Source: Succinivibrio dextrinosolvens (GTDB taxonomy: Bacteria > Pseudomonadota > Gammaproteobacteria > Enterobacterales > Succinivibrionaceae). From it: a stretch of DNA of 64,000 nucleotides. The position numbers were made by a program, and so were the translations under genes. The stretch lies in contig NZ_FPAH01000002.1 of assembly GCF_900116345.1 (NCBI RefSeq), forward strand, positions 62,001 to 126,000. Reading direction: 5' to 3'. Shown here one piece after another: positions 27,115 through 35,675 of this stretch. The notes beneath the pieces are model-generated. The model had not been told where the DNA came from. It saw only the letters and a list, made by a program, of their open reading frames with translations, and did not search any database. Position 1 is the first letter of the stretch; each line of letters begins with the position of its first letter.

Positions 27115-27155
27115 AAGGCACACTAAAGATGAAATCTTCAGTGTGCTTTTTTGTG
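27115..27155 (+). terminator. Terminator after the sugar-binding protein
   Basis: GCACACTAAAGAT and ATCTTCAGTGTGC form a long hairpin with a short loop, followed by TTTTTTG. Confidence 0.9.
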
Positions 27156-27261
27156 TCTGAGTCTTTTGTGTGAAAATTGCATCCTTTTTTGGCACTATTA
27201 TTGCTTATACTTTATAAGGTAGGATATTAGTCATTGAACTTCCTGTATGTTAGGTTTGATT

Positions 27262-28221
27262 ATGAAGATAAACAGCGTATTGAAATGCCTTTGTTTTGCT
27301 ATATCTGTTGTGGCTTCGACAGGTTATAGCCAGATAAGGTACAGTGCTCCTATGGAGCCGGAAGCGGCAAAAAAACTCTGGTCCAACGAGAGTAGCAGGA
27401 TCGCATGCCGTCTTATCTTTGACATTCCTTCATATGGCTTTGCCAATTTTATGACGTATGGTGGACGAGATTTACGTTCCGCTATGACACTTCATCCTAA
27501 GCTCGGTATTGGACAGGCTTCCTCTATGAGATTTATAGCTGCCAAGCCAGACTGGAATTCTAGCGGGGCAGAAAGACTTTTAGGAAGAATCGATTTATAC
27601 GCCGGTTTCAATCCTTATATCGGCCCAACTCTGTCCTGGAAACTACTCTCAGAACTGGATCACGGCAATCAGATTCTAATGCCTTATACTGATAAGAAAC
27701 TGGCTTCTGGAGAGAATATTGTCCCAGCTTTAAATCCTCTTGGTTTTAAGGAGGCCTACAAAAAATATCTGTCCTGTCAGGAGCAGCTTATCCGTGTCAA
27801 CTACAATGATGTTCGTATGATGCCTCTTGTATTCAAATACCAGTCCACTGAGCTTACAGCAAAGTCACAGGAAATGCTCAATGAACAGGTGGAATATCTG
27901 AAGTATGACAAATCAATTATAAAAATCAGTATCCGTGCCTATGCATATGATATGGCCAAGGCTCAGGACAATATAACTCTGGCTAAAGACAGAGGTGAGG
28001 CTTTAAAGAAAGCCTATACCGATATCGGTATTAAGGAAGACACTATTGAGGTGGTTCCTTTTAATGCACTGACACTTAATACCAAGGATGAAAATCCTAT
28101 TTCAAATGAAGCTGCCACCTCAAGAAATGCACTTATTTCTCTGGAGAGAGACAATGCTATGATTAACAAGGATATGGAGGTTAACATTCCTGATGTCGGA
28201 GCTGATACAGGAGATGACTGA
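27262..28221 (+). CDS. motY: Flagellar motor T-ring protein MotY
   Basis: 319 residues from the ATG at 27262, chosen because AGGT precedes it and a signal peptide starts there; the ATG at 27247 lacks a ribosome site. The N-terminal half has MotY-specific stretches: YSAP near the mature start, CRLIFDIPSYGFANF, and YIGPTLSWKLLSELDHG. The C-terminal half is an OmpA-like peptidoglycan-binding domain (about residues 195-305) with the KDRGEALKKAY helix. MotY forms the T ring that fixes stator units around polar flagella in Vibrio and Aeromonas-like bacteria. It implies a flagellated cell, although no other flagellar gene is in the window. Confidence 0.87.
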   Translation: MKINSVLKCLCFAISVVASTGYSQIRYSAPMEPEAAKKLWSNESSRIACRLIFDIPSYGFANFMTYGGRDLRSAMTLHPKLGIGQASSMRFIAAKPDWNSSGAERLLGRIDLYAGFNPYIGPTLSWKLLSELDHGNQILMPYTDKKLASGENIVPALNPLGFKEAYKKYLSCQEQLIRVNYNDVRMMPLVFKYQSTELTAKSQEMLNEQVEYLKYDKSIIKISIRAYAYDMAKAQDNITLAKDRGEALKKAYTDIGIKEDTIEVVPFNALTLNTKDENPISNEAATSRNALISLERDNAMINKDMEVNIPDVGADTGDD

Positions 28222-28330
28222 TTTTCTTGATTTAGATAGAGAATTTTAATTACTTTTATTATATCATCCAAAAAAATAGCTTAAAATTTAAACAGATAAC
28301 AGATGATATTAGGTATGCTCAGGATTTGAA

Positions 28331-29941
28331 ATGGCTGGCAAAAAGAAAGAGAAAAAAGCTAAGGATAAGACTCCCTTTAAAGAGAAACTGAAGAATTTCA
28401 TTTCCAAAAATAAGGTGGTACTGATTATCCTTTCTCTCATCGTCCTTCTAGGCGGTGGTGTCGGCCTTATTGTCACCGGATATCTTGAGTATAACCGAGC
28501 CACACGTGAAGCTTATGTGGTAGCGGGAATGAAGGCTATGGAGGACGGTAACTTCCATAAGGCTCAGTCTCTGCTGCTCAAAGCAACCTATCTTCAGGCA
28601 CCAGAAGCCTATCCTTTCCTTGCATGGCTAAGTGCAAAGTCAGGTAATTTTACAAAAGCTCTTGATTACTGTCGAGAAACTGCAAAATACCCTGAAATTC
28701 ACGGCTCCTACGAAGTAATGGGGTATCTCTCATTATTAGGTTATGGTAATGCCCAGGGCGCCGGCTCTGCTCTGTTTTTCTTTGATGAGGCCATGAAATC
28801 TTATTCAGAGGAATATCTTAAGACTCATAATCCTCTGCTTGCAATGTACGAGAAATCTATTGGTCTTTGCATGAACAAACAGGATTATATCCGCATGGTT
28901 GATGAAGCTCAGAAGAAAGGTTCAACTATTGCTCTGCTTTACAGAGGAGATCTGGATTTTTTAGGCGAGGAGAATGATCTATCTCCTAAGAGTGCTGCTA
29001 AATCCTGGGAAGATGCAAAGAATAATGGTGTACTTGAAGCTCAGACCAGACTTGCCTCGCTGTTGTGGTATGGATACGGAAAGCGCCGCGATTATCGTAC
29101 TGCCATGAGATATTTTGAGGATGCCGCCAAAAAGCATGAACCAGCAGCCAACTATTCCTTAGGACTGATTCGTCTTAGACAGGGTAAAAAGACCTCCTAT
29201 GCGGAAGGTATGCGCTATATGAAGAATGCTGCCAAAATGAATTATGGACCTGCTCTTACAGCGGTTGGTGTGAACGCAATTATCAAAACCAAGGATTTCT
29301 CCAAGATTGCCTCTGCTGCTGCGGATATTTTTAAACAGGCCTATGACTGTGGTGATACCACCGGAGGAATTCTCTACGCTCTGATGATGATGAATGGCAT
29401 GGGGGTTGCCACTGACCAGACAGAGGCCTTATCAATTCTTTATGATCTGAAAACCCGTGGCGTTGAGTCTGTTGGTGCCATGCTGAAATATTTTACCTAT
29501 AACACTGATGTTGATACTAAACGAGTTTTTAATCAGGCTATATCTCTGATTTCTGATCAGTATATGGGTAAATACACTTTTGCTGAGGGCGCTCCTGAAG
29601 CAAAGATGTATCATGAGCAGAAAGAAAGTGGTTCTCTGAATTACTATATCTCTCAGAAGGATGACAGAGACAGATATACTGATGAGTTTATCGCAGATCT
29701 TGGTAATAATTATGTAGATAAGCTTGATGATCCTGCGGAAATTGAGATTAATGGAGAAAAGCTTCTGTACCCTGAGATATCTCAGATTCTTGATATGTAT
29801 AATCCAACTACAGGTGCAAAGGCCTTTATGCCACAGGCGGTTATGGAAATCTCCGCCTCCATGCCAAAGCTTCCTCCAAGCTATGACAAATATGATATAG
29901 ACTTTGACACCATTATGAACAATTTCGACGAATTCTATTAA
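28331..29941 (+). CDS. Membrane-anchored Sel1/TPR-repeat protein
   Basis: 536 residues. A Lys-rich cytoplasmic start (residues 1-28) is followed by one transmembrane helix (about 29-51), leaving a large domain probably in the periplasm. Residues ~60-360 are helical repeats with Sel1-like periodicity: alternating small residues and motifs such as AMRYFEDAAKKHEPAANYSLGL and EGMRYMKNAAKMNYGPAL. The last ~150 residues are not repeat-like and are acidic. Sel1 repeats mediate protein contacts in envelope and secretion pathways, but no specific role can be assigned. It follows motY by ~110 bases; whether they share a transcript is unclear. Confidence 0.75.
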   Translation: MAGKKKEKKAKDKTPFKEKLKNFISKNKVVLIILSLIVLLGGGVGLIVTGYLEYNRATREAYVVAGMKAMEDGNFHKAQSLLLKATYLQAPEAYPFLAWLSAKSGNFTKALDYCRETAKYPEIHGSYEVMGYLSLLGYGNAQGAGSALFFFDEAMKSYSEEYLKTHNPLLAMYEKSIGLCMNKQDYIRMVDEAQKKGSTIALLYRGDLDFLGEENDLSPKSAAKSWEDAKNNGVLEAQTRLASLLWYGYGKRRDYRTAMRYFEDAAKKHEPAANYSLGLIRLRQGKKTSYAEGMRYMKNAAKMNYGPALTAVGVNAIIKTKDFSKIASAAADIFKQAYDCGDTTGGILYALMMMNGMGVATDQTEALSILYDLKTRGVESVGAMLKYFTYNTDVDTKRVFNQAISLISDQYMGKYTFAEGAPEAKMYHEQKESGSLNYYISQKDDRDRYTDEFIADLGNNYVDKLDDPAEIEINGEKLLYPEISQILDMYNPTTGAKAFMPQAVMEISASMPKLPPSYDKYDIDFDTIMNNFDEFY

Positions 29942-30112
29942 TTCTTCTTTCAGACTGCTTGTTTTGAAGTAGGCAGTCTGCTCGTAATTTTTCTTAAAAA
30001 GCATATAAAAGCCGACCTCATCTTTTATTTAATTTTTTTCTAAATTTTTCCGTAATATCAACTAAAAATCGATTTACGTGATTGCGATTTTTAAGCCTTG
30101 TTTTACGAATTT

Positions 30113-30184
30113 TGTGATCTGCGTTAAAGTAAACTAACCCTTGAAAATACCAATATAAAATGGAAAAGTGTGATCTGTAATTAA
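30113..30184 (+). promoter_or_regulatory. Two CRP-like half-sites
   Basis: TGTGATCT occurs at 30113-30120 and again at 30169-30176, 56 bases apart on the same strand. The first continues TGTGA-TCTGCG-TTAAA, matching the CRP palindrome TGTGA-N6-TCACA at 8 of 10 positions; the second matches mainly in the left arm. Crp is encoded in this window. These are sequence matches only. Confidence 0.4.
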
Positions 30185-30211
30185 ATTTAAAACGAATTAT
30201 TAAAAGATTTT

Positions 30212-30225
30212 CGTAAACGTTTGCG
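30212..30225. promoter_or_regulatory. LacI/PurR-family operator candidate
   Basis: CGTAAACGTTTGCG is symmetric about a central CG, six of seven pairs matching, with the AAACGTTT core of LacI-family operators. It is very close to the PurR box ACGCAAACGTTTGCGT. It lies ~100 bases before the start of the isomerase-like gene. The regulator is not in the window. Confidence 0.5.
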
Positions 30226-30326
30226 ATTTTTATTGCAAACAAAATTAAAATCATTTATAAATATACACACATAAGGAACAATAATAGTTCCATAAGAACA
30301 AAATCCACTAAAGAGGAACATAGAAA

Positions 30327-31844
30327 ATGCTACCAAATATCCCTAATGTAAATCTTGGCGTTATCGCTGTATCAAGAGACTGTTTTATCCGTTCACTGTC
30401 AGAGCGTCGTCGCGCTGCTGTAGTTAAGGCATGCCAGGATAAGGGTATAAAGATTAACGAAATCAAAGTTACCGTTGAAAATGAGAATGATGCAGTTAAG
30501 GCTGTAGAAGAGGCTAAGAAGGCTGGCTGCAATGCTTTAGTAGTATTCTTAGGCAACTTTGGTCCAGAGACTCCTGAAACTCTGATTAAAAAGTTCTTTG
30601 ATGGTCCTTGTATGTTTGTTGCAGCAGCAGAGGAAACCGGCAATGATCTTATCGATGGTCGTGGTGACGCATACTGCGGTATGTTAAACTGCTCTTATAA
30701 CTTAGGTTTACGTAAGCTGAAGGGCTTCATTCCTGAGTATCCAGTTGGCACCGCTTCAGATATCGCTAACATGGTTGCAGACTTCCTGCCTGTTGCTCGC
30801 ACCTTAATCGGTCTTGCAAATCTAAAGATTATTACCTTCGGACCACGTCCTCAGGACTTCTTTGCATGTAATGCTCCAATCAAGGGCTTATATGATATCG
30901 GTGTAGAGATTGAAGAAAACTCAGAACTTGATCTTTTAGTAGCTTACAGAAAGCACGCTGGTGATCCTCGTATCAAGGATGTTGTTGCTGACATGTCAAA
31001 GGAATTAGGTACCAACGGTAACACCTATCCAGATATGTTAGAGAGAATGGCTCAGTTCGAGCTTACTCTGGTTGACTGGGCAGAGCAGCACAAGGGTTCA
31101 CGTCAGTACGTAGTATTTGCTGACAAGTGCTGGCCTGCATTCCCAGAGGAGTTTGGCTTTGAGCCTTGCTATGTAAACTCACGTCTCGCTTCACGCGGTA
31201 TGCCTGTTGCATGTGAGGTGGATATCTTCGGTGCATTATCAGAGTACATCGGTGCCTGTGTAACTGAAGACGCTGTAACCTTACTTGATATTAACAACTC
31301 AGTTCCTCAGGATTTATTTGACCAGGATATCAAGCCTAAGTTCTCACAGTACAAGTTAACTGATACCTTCATGGGCTTCCACTGCGGTAACACTCCTTTC
31401 TGCAAGCTGACCACAACAGACAGCTGCAATATGAAGCTAGGAAAGATCAACTACCAGATCATTCAGCACCGTCTATTAGAGCCTGAAGGATCAACCCCAG
31501 ATTTCACTCGTGGTACCTTAGAGGGTGATCTAACTGCAGGTCCTATTACCTTCTTCAGATTACAGACCACTCCAGACACCAAGCTTCAGGCTTATGTAGC
31601 TGAAGGTGAGGTTCTACCTGTAGGTACCCGCTCATTCGGTGGTATTGGTATCTTCGCAATCCCTGAGATGGGCCGCTTCTATCGTCATGTTCTGATTGAG
31701 AAGCGTTATCCACACCACGGTGCAGTTGCATTCAGCCATGTTGGCAAAGCTCTGTTCAATATCTTCAATATGCTTGGTATTGAGACTGTAAATTATAACC
31801 AGCCAGCAGGTGTACTATACCCAACTGAAAATCCATTTGCTTAA
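30327..31844 (+). CDS. L-fucose/L-arabinose isomerase-family protein, substrate unknown
   Basis: 505 residues. The overall pattern matches the fucose/arabinose isomerase superfamily: an N-terminal Rossmann-like domain with repeated glycine/aspartate turns, the central GFEPCYVNSRLASRGMPVACEVDIFGAL stretch carrying the putative metal-binding Glu and Asp, and a C-terminal HHGAVAFSHVG region. It is shorter than FucI (~590) and similar in length to AraA, but it is not a close match to either from what I can see, so the sugar is uncertain. Codon use resembles highly expressed genes of this genome, e.g. pflB. It stands alone between its own regulatory region and a strong terminator, with no kinase or aldolase nearby. 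Confidence 0.75.
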   Translation: MLPNIPNVNLGVIAVSRDCFIRSLSERRRAAVVKACQDKGIKINEIKVTVENENDAVKAVEEAKKAGCNALVVFLGNFGPETPETLIKKFFDGPCMFVAAAEETGNDLIDGRGDAYCGMLNCSYNLGLRKLKGFIPEYPVGTASDIANMVADFLPVARTLIGLANLKIITFGPRPQDFFACNAPIKGLYDIGVEIEENSELDLLVAYRKHAGDPRIKDVVADMSKELGTNGNTYPDMLERMAQFELTLVDWAEQHKGSRQYVVFADKCWPAFPEEFGFEPCYVNSRLASRGMPVACEVDIFGALSEYIGACVTEDAVTLLDINNSVPQDLFDQDIKPKFSQYKLTDTFMGFHCGNTPFCKLTTTDSCNMKLGKINYQIIQHRLLEPEGSTPDFTRGTLEGDLTAGPITFFRLQTTPDTKLQAYVAEGEVLPVGTRSFGGIGIFAIPEMGRFYRHVLIEKRYPHHGAVAFSHVGKALFNIFNMLGIETVNYNQPAGVLYPTENPFA

Positions 31845-31864
31845 TAATCTTTGTTTAAATTTGT

Positions 31865-31890
31865 GCCAGGGCTTGTCCCTGGCTTTTTTG
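31865..31890 (+). terminator. Terminator of the isomerase-like gene
   Basis: The stem GCCAGGG/CCCTGGC around CTTGT is followed by TTTTTTG, 20 bases after the stop. Confidence 0.92.
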
Positions 31891-32162
31891 TTTTGAGAGA
31901 CTTTTTTCTTGATTATTAGTCAGAATATTTTTTTCAATTTTTATCTCTTAATAAATAATATCCTGTAATTCAAGCTGTTTTCCTGGTTTTAACCCCAAAT
32001 CGATAGTATTTTAAATAGTGCAAAATTCCTATTTTTAGGTATTAAAATAGTGCATTGTTGATTTTGATATGTAGATTTTGGTGCAAACTGATTTTTCAAA
32101 TTTATCTAAAAAAAGTTTTCTTGTATCGTAATTTCATATAGAAAAAACTAGTGAGGTAAATT
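31891..32162. other. amtB upstream region
   Basis: About 270 bases with no gene, very AT-rich, holding three phased GTGCA repeats (annotated separately). A sigma-54 -24/-12 pair with GG and GC ten bases apart was sought and not found. Confidence 0.6.
32014..32085 (+). promoter_or_regulatory. Three helically phased GTGCA repeats before amtB
   Basis: AATAGTGCA at 32014-32022, AATAGTGCA at 32046-32054 and TTGGTGCA ending at 32085 place GTGCA at 32018, 32050 and 32081. The spacings are 32 and 31 bases, about three helical turns each. GGTGCA/AGTGCA resembles one arm of the NtrC site (GCAC-N-GGTGC), but the second arm is missing, so the binding protein is uncertain. Likely nitrogen-control sites for amtB-glnK. 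Confidence 0.45.
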
Positions 32163-33464
32163 ATGAAAAGATCATTGAAGATAGGTACAGCGTTACCACT
32201 GTATTTATTATCACAAAGTGTTTTAGCTGAAGATACATTAAGTCAGGCTGACAATGGATTTATCCTGATGTCTGCCATGCTGGTTCTTCTGATGTCAATT
32301 CCTGGAATAGGCCTTTTTTATTCAGGATTAACCAGAGCTAAAAATGTTCTGTCTACCATTGAGCAGACTCTTGCTGTTTTCTGTGTTGCCATTCTGCTTT
32401 GGTTTGTAGTTGGCTATACCATCGCCTTTGGCGGAACCGAAGGTGCATTAGGAAGCTTTTTCGGCGATATGTCTAAGGCTCTTTTAGCGGGTATTGATTA
32501 CAATTCATTATCTGGCTCAATTTCAGAGCTTACCTTTGTAATTTTCCAGGCTGCCTTCTGTGCTATTTCATCCTGCCTGGTTATCGGTGCCACTGTAGAA
32601 CGTGTTAAGTTCTCTGCTGTACTGATTGCACTGTCAATCTGGATTGTGCTCTCATATGCTCCTTTAGCTCATCAGGTCTGGGGTGGCGGTTTCATCGACT
32701 CATACTTCATGTCTTATGACTTTGCTGGCGGTACTGTTGTTCATATCAATGCTGCTGTATGCGGTATTACCGGTGCATTTATGCTGGGCAAGAGAAATGA
32801 TTTAGGCAAGGTTGTTATGACTCCTCACAACTTAGGCTTCACCTATATCGGTGCCTGTCTGCTGTGGATTGGCTGGTTAGGCTTTAACGCCGGTTCAGAG
32901 TTATGTGCTGACGGTATCAGTGCATTAGCCTTCATCAACACTGTTCTCTGTCCTGCAGCTGCAGCCTTAACCTGGATGTTCGCAGAGTGGATCATCTTCA
33001 AGAAGCCATCAACTTTAGGTACAGCTTCTGGTGTGATTGCAGGTCTTGTTGGTATTACTCCTGCCTGTGCTTTCGTAAGTCCAGCCGGTGCAATTGTAAT
33101 AGGTATTGCCTGTGGTGTTATCTGCCTGTGGGGGGTTCATGGCTTTAAGAGACTGTTAAAGATTGATGACTCTCTTGATGTATTCGGTATTCATGGTTTA
33201 GGTGCAATCTGTGGCGGTATTCTGACCGGCGTGTTCTGTTCTCCTGAGCTTGGCGGTACCGGCTTCAAAGGTGAATGGACCTCCATCCTTGGTCAGACCT
33301 ACGGTCAGATTGGTTCAATCCTGGTTTCAATTGTCTGGTCCTTTGTAGCTTCAGTTATCGCATTCTATATTGCCAAGAAGCTGGTTGGTCTGAGAGTATC
33401 CTCAGATGAAGAGTCTGAAGGTCTTGATTTGGCCTCTCATGGTGAGCGTGGATACAATCTTTAA
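32163..33464 (+). CDS. amtB: Ammonium transporter AmtB
   Basis: 433 residues: a signal peptide ending SVLA, then about 11 membrane helices. The conserved pore residues are visible: the twin histidines in FAGGTVVHINAAVCG and DVFGIHGLGAICGG, and the family stretch SGLTRAKNVLSTIEQ in the first helices. It conducts ammonium/ammonia across the inner membrane and is blocked by its partner GlnK, whose gene starts 15 bases downstream, the typical amtB-glnK arrangement although here amtB comes first. A GAGG ribosome site precedes it. Regulation by nitrogen status is expected. Confidence 0.96.
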   Translation: MKRSLKIGTALPLYLLSQSVLAEDTLSQADNGFILMSAMLVLLMSIPGIGLFYSGLTRAKNVLSTIEQTLAVFCVAILLWFVVGYTIAFGGTEGALGSFFGDMSKALLAGIDYNSLSGSISELTFVIFQAAFCAISSCLVIGATVERVKFSAVLIALSIWIVLSYAPLAHQVWGGGFIDSYFMSYDFAGGTVVHINAAVCGITGAFMLGKRNDLGKVVMTPHNLGFTYIGACLLWIGWLGFNAGSELCADGISALAFINTVLCPAAAALTWMFAEWIIFKKPSTLGTASGVIAGLVGITPACAFVSPAGAIVIGIACGVICLWGVHGFKRLLKIDDSLDVFGIHGLGAICGGILTGVFCSPELGGTGFKGEWTSILGQTYGQIGSILVSIVWSFVASVIAFYIAKKLVGLRVSSDEESEGLDLASHGERGYNL

Positions 33465-33467
33465 TAG

Positions 33468-33818
<351 letters not shown>

Positions 33819-33845
33819 TAAATAAAAAGTTTGGGTATATTGAAA

Positions 33846-33882
33846 ATGGAGTCTTAGTTATTGAGGCTCCATCTTTTTTTGT
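33846..33882 (+). terminator. Terminator of amtB-glnK
   Basis: ATGGAG and CTCCAT pair around a 15-base loop and are followed by a run of seven T. Confidence 0.8.
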
Positions 33883-34025
33883 ATATATGTCTTTTAACTT
33901 TATCAAGCAAGAATTCCCCTGCCTCTATAGGCTGCGGGATGAATTGCTTCACAATAGTGGCTGTAATAAAATTGAATTATAGTAAAATATAATCAGTCGA
34001 TATATTGTGTATAGGTTATTATTCA

Positions 34026-34424
34026 ATGGAATTTGATAGTAATGCTCATTCAGTCTTTCTGCTGAATTATCATTTGATTCTGGTTGTAAAATACAGAAGA
34101 AAAGTATTTGACGACACAATATCAGAAAGAGCAAAAGAAATTTTTTCCAGAATTGCACCTAATTACAATATCAGTCTACAGGAGTGGGGGCATGATGAGG
34201 ATCATGTTCATATTTTGTTCAGAGCACACCCCAAAACAGCAATCAGTAAATTTATAAACGCATATAAGAGTGCCAGCAGTAGACTACTGAAAAAAGAGTA
34301 TCCTTCAATCAGAGAGAAATTATGGAAAGAGCAGTTCTGGAGTCAGAGTTTCTGTCTTCTGACAACCGGAGGCGCACCACTTGAAATAGTGAAGGAATAC
34401 ATTCAGACTCAGGGACAAAAATAA
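34026..34424 (+). CDS. tnpA: IS200/IS605 Y1 transposase TnpA
   Basis: 132 residues from the ATG at 34026; an upstream in-frame start would add seven residues not typical of the family. The HUH motif is HVH in GHDEDHVHILF and the catalytic tyrosine is in EIVKEYIQTQGQ. Family features also include the start HSVFLLNYHLILVVKYRRKV. The protein cuts and joins single-stranded DNA at hairpin ends as a dimer. It appears intact. tnpB begins 14 bases after its stop. Confidence 0.93.
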   Translation: MEFDSNAHSVFLLNYHLILVVKYRRKVFDDTISERAKEIFSRIAPNYNISLQEWGHDEDHVHILFRAHPKTAISKFINAYKSASSRLLKKEYPSIREKLWKEQFWSQSFCLLTTGGAPLEIVKEYIQTQGQK

Positions 34425-34437
34425 AGTTATTATTCGT

Positions 34438-35577
34438 ATGCAGTACACAGCTTATTTTTTCAGAATCTATCCAACTGACAAGCAGAAAGAGCTTTTTGTA
34501 AAGACTTTCGGCTGTGCACGCTCTATATACAATAAAATGCTTGCAGACAAGATTGAGCATTACAAGCAAACCAAGAAAATGCTCAAGAACACACCTGCGC
34601 AATATAAGAAGAAATTCCCATACTTCAAAGAAGTAGACAGTCTTGCTTTGGCAAATGCTCAATTCCATCTTGAGGGAGCCTTCAGCAATTTTTTTCAGAA
34701 TCCAAAGTTTGGATTTCCAAATTTCAAATCAAAGAAAAATTCAAGACGTTCCTATACGACCAATATTGTAAATAATAATATTGAGCTTAAGAACGGAAAG
34801 CTTAAACTTCCAAAAGCAGGCTTAGTAAGAGTAAAACAGCATCGAGAGGTTCCTGAAGGATACATTCTTAAAGCTGTAACCGTAAGTCAGAAAGGAAGTG
34901 GTAAATTCTACGCCAGTATTCTGTTTGAATATGAAGAGGAAATAACAAATAAAGAGCCAAAAAGCTTTCTAGGTATGGATTACTCCATGCATGATTTGTA
35001 TGTAGATAGTGAAGGTAATAAAGGAGAATACGAACGCTTCTATAGAAAGTCAGAGCAAAAGCTGAAAAGAGAACAGAGAAAGCTTTCTCTGATGAAGAAA
35101 GGCTCCAGAAACAGAGCCAAACAAAGAATTAAAGTAGCAAAAGTCCACGAAAAAATAGCTAACTGCAGAAAAGATTTCATGCAGAAAAAATCACGACAGA
35201 TAGCCAATGTCTATGATTGTGTGTGTATTGAAAATCTTGATATGAAAGGTATGTCGCAAAGTCTGAATTTTGGAAAATCAGTTCATGATAATGCTTTTGG
35301 CAAGTTCATTGAAATGCTTTCCTATAAACTTCAGAGACAGGGCAAATATCTGGTAGAGGTAGATAAATTTTATCCAAGCTCTCAGCTTTGCTCTGTCTGC
35401 GGATATCAGAATAAGGAAACCAAGGATTTATCCTTACGAGAATGGATTTGTCCTCATTGTGGAACCAGACATGACAGAGATATCAATGCAGCAGTAAATC
35501 TTCTAAAAGAAGGCAAAAGACTTTTGCTAAATCAAATAAAAAAGAACCGAGGGGCACTCGGGGATAGCCTGTTGTGA
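34438..35577 (+). CDS. tnpB: IS605 OrfB/TnpB RNA-guided nuclease
   Basis: 379 residues. The split RuvC site is complete: Asp in LGMDYSMHDLYV, Glu in VCIENLDMKGM and Asp in HDRDINAAVN. The zinc finger is CSVCGYQN...CPHCGTRH. The N-terminal helix-turn-helix-like start YTAYFFRIYPTDKQKELF is usual. TnpB proteins are omega-RNA-guided DNA nucleases, ancestors of Cas12, that favour retention of the element. All catalytic positions are kept, so it is likely active. The guide RNA is expected from the 3' end of this gene into the right end of the element. Confidence 0.93.
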   Translation: MQYTAYFFRIYPTDKQKELFVKTFGCARSIYNKMLADKIEHYKQTKKMLKNTPAQYKKKFPYFKEVDSLALANAQFHLEGAFSNFFQNPKFGFPNFKSKKNSRRSYTTNIVNNNIELKNGKLKLPKAGLVRVKQHREVPEGYILKAVTVSQKGSGKFYASILFEYEEEITNKEPKSFLGMDYSMHDLYVDSEGNKGEYERFYRKSEQKLKREQRKLSLMKKGSRNRAKQRIKVAKVHEKIANCRKDFMQKKSRQIANVYDCVCIENLDMKGMSQSLNFGKSVHDNAFGKFIEMLSYKLQRQGKYLVEVDKFYPSSQLCSVCGYQNKETKDLSLREWICPHCGTRHDRDINAAVNLLKEGKRLLLNQIKKNRGALGDSLL

Positions 35578-35650
35578 GGTAAAAGCTCACTGCTTTGGTC
35601 GTTAGATCAATCGAACAGGAAGCTCCTACCTCTATAGGTAGGGGAGTATG
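35545..35650 (+). ncRNA. Candidate omega RNA (right-end RNA) of the IS605 element
   Basis: The last ~30 bases of tnpB and the 75 bases after it are rich in hairpins: CGAGGGGCACTCGG near 35548, GTGAGGTAAAAGCTCAC at 35574-35590, and the right-end hairpin at 35623-35646. This is where TnpB guide RNAs lie in characterised elements, with the guide reading out of the right end into flanking DNA. The call is based on position and structure; the ends are unknown. Confidence 0.5.
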
Positions 35651-35675
35651 TCACACTTTTACTCTAATTCATGGT

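Larger units (their letters stand above)
29942..30326. other. Regulatory region upstream of the isomerase-like gene
   Basis: 385 bases. A weak terminator (CAGACTGC/GCAGTCTG, 29951-29980) follows the Sel1 gene. The rest is AT-rich and holds two CRP-like half-sites and a LacI-family-type operator, annotated separately. Short minus-strand reading frames here have no ribosome site or recognisable content. Confidence 0.6.
33905..35653 (+). mobile_element. IS200/IS605-family element with tnpA and tnpB
   Basis: The element carries a Y1 HUH transposase gene and a tnpB gene in the same orientation. Both ends have subterminal imperfect hairpins with the same TCTATA loop: left CCCCTGCC-TCTATA-GGCTGCGGG (33916-33938), right CTCCTACC-TCTATA-GGTAGGGGAG (35623-35646). 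This fits the single-strand transposition mechanism, which uses hairpins rather than inverted terminal repeats. The exact cleavage points and the target tetra/pentanucleotide were not resolved, so the bounds are approximate. It lies between the glnK terminator and a MATE gene and interrupts no recognisable gene. Both reading frames are complete. Confidence 0.85.

Noticed and set aside
30018-30254. Minus-strand frame upstream of the isomerase-like gene
   Set aside because: The stretch is AT-rich regulatory DNA with operator-like sites; the frame lacks a ribosome site and plausible composition.
32070-32100. Possible sigma-54 promoter before amtB
   Set aside because: GG occurs at 32080-32081, but the required GC ten bases later is absent.
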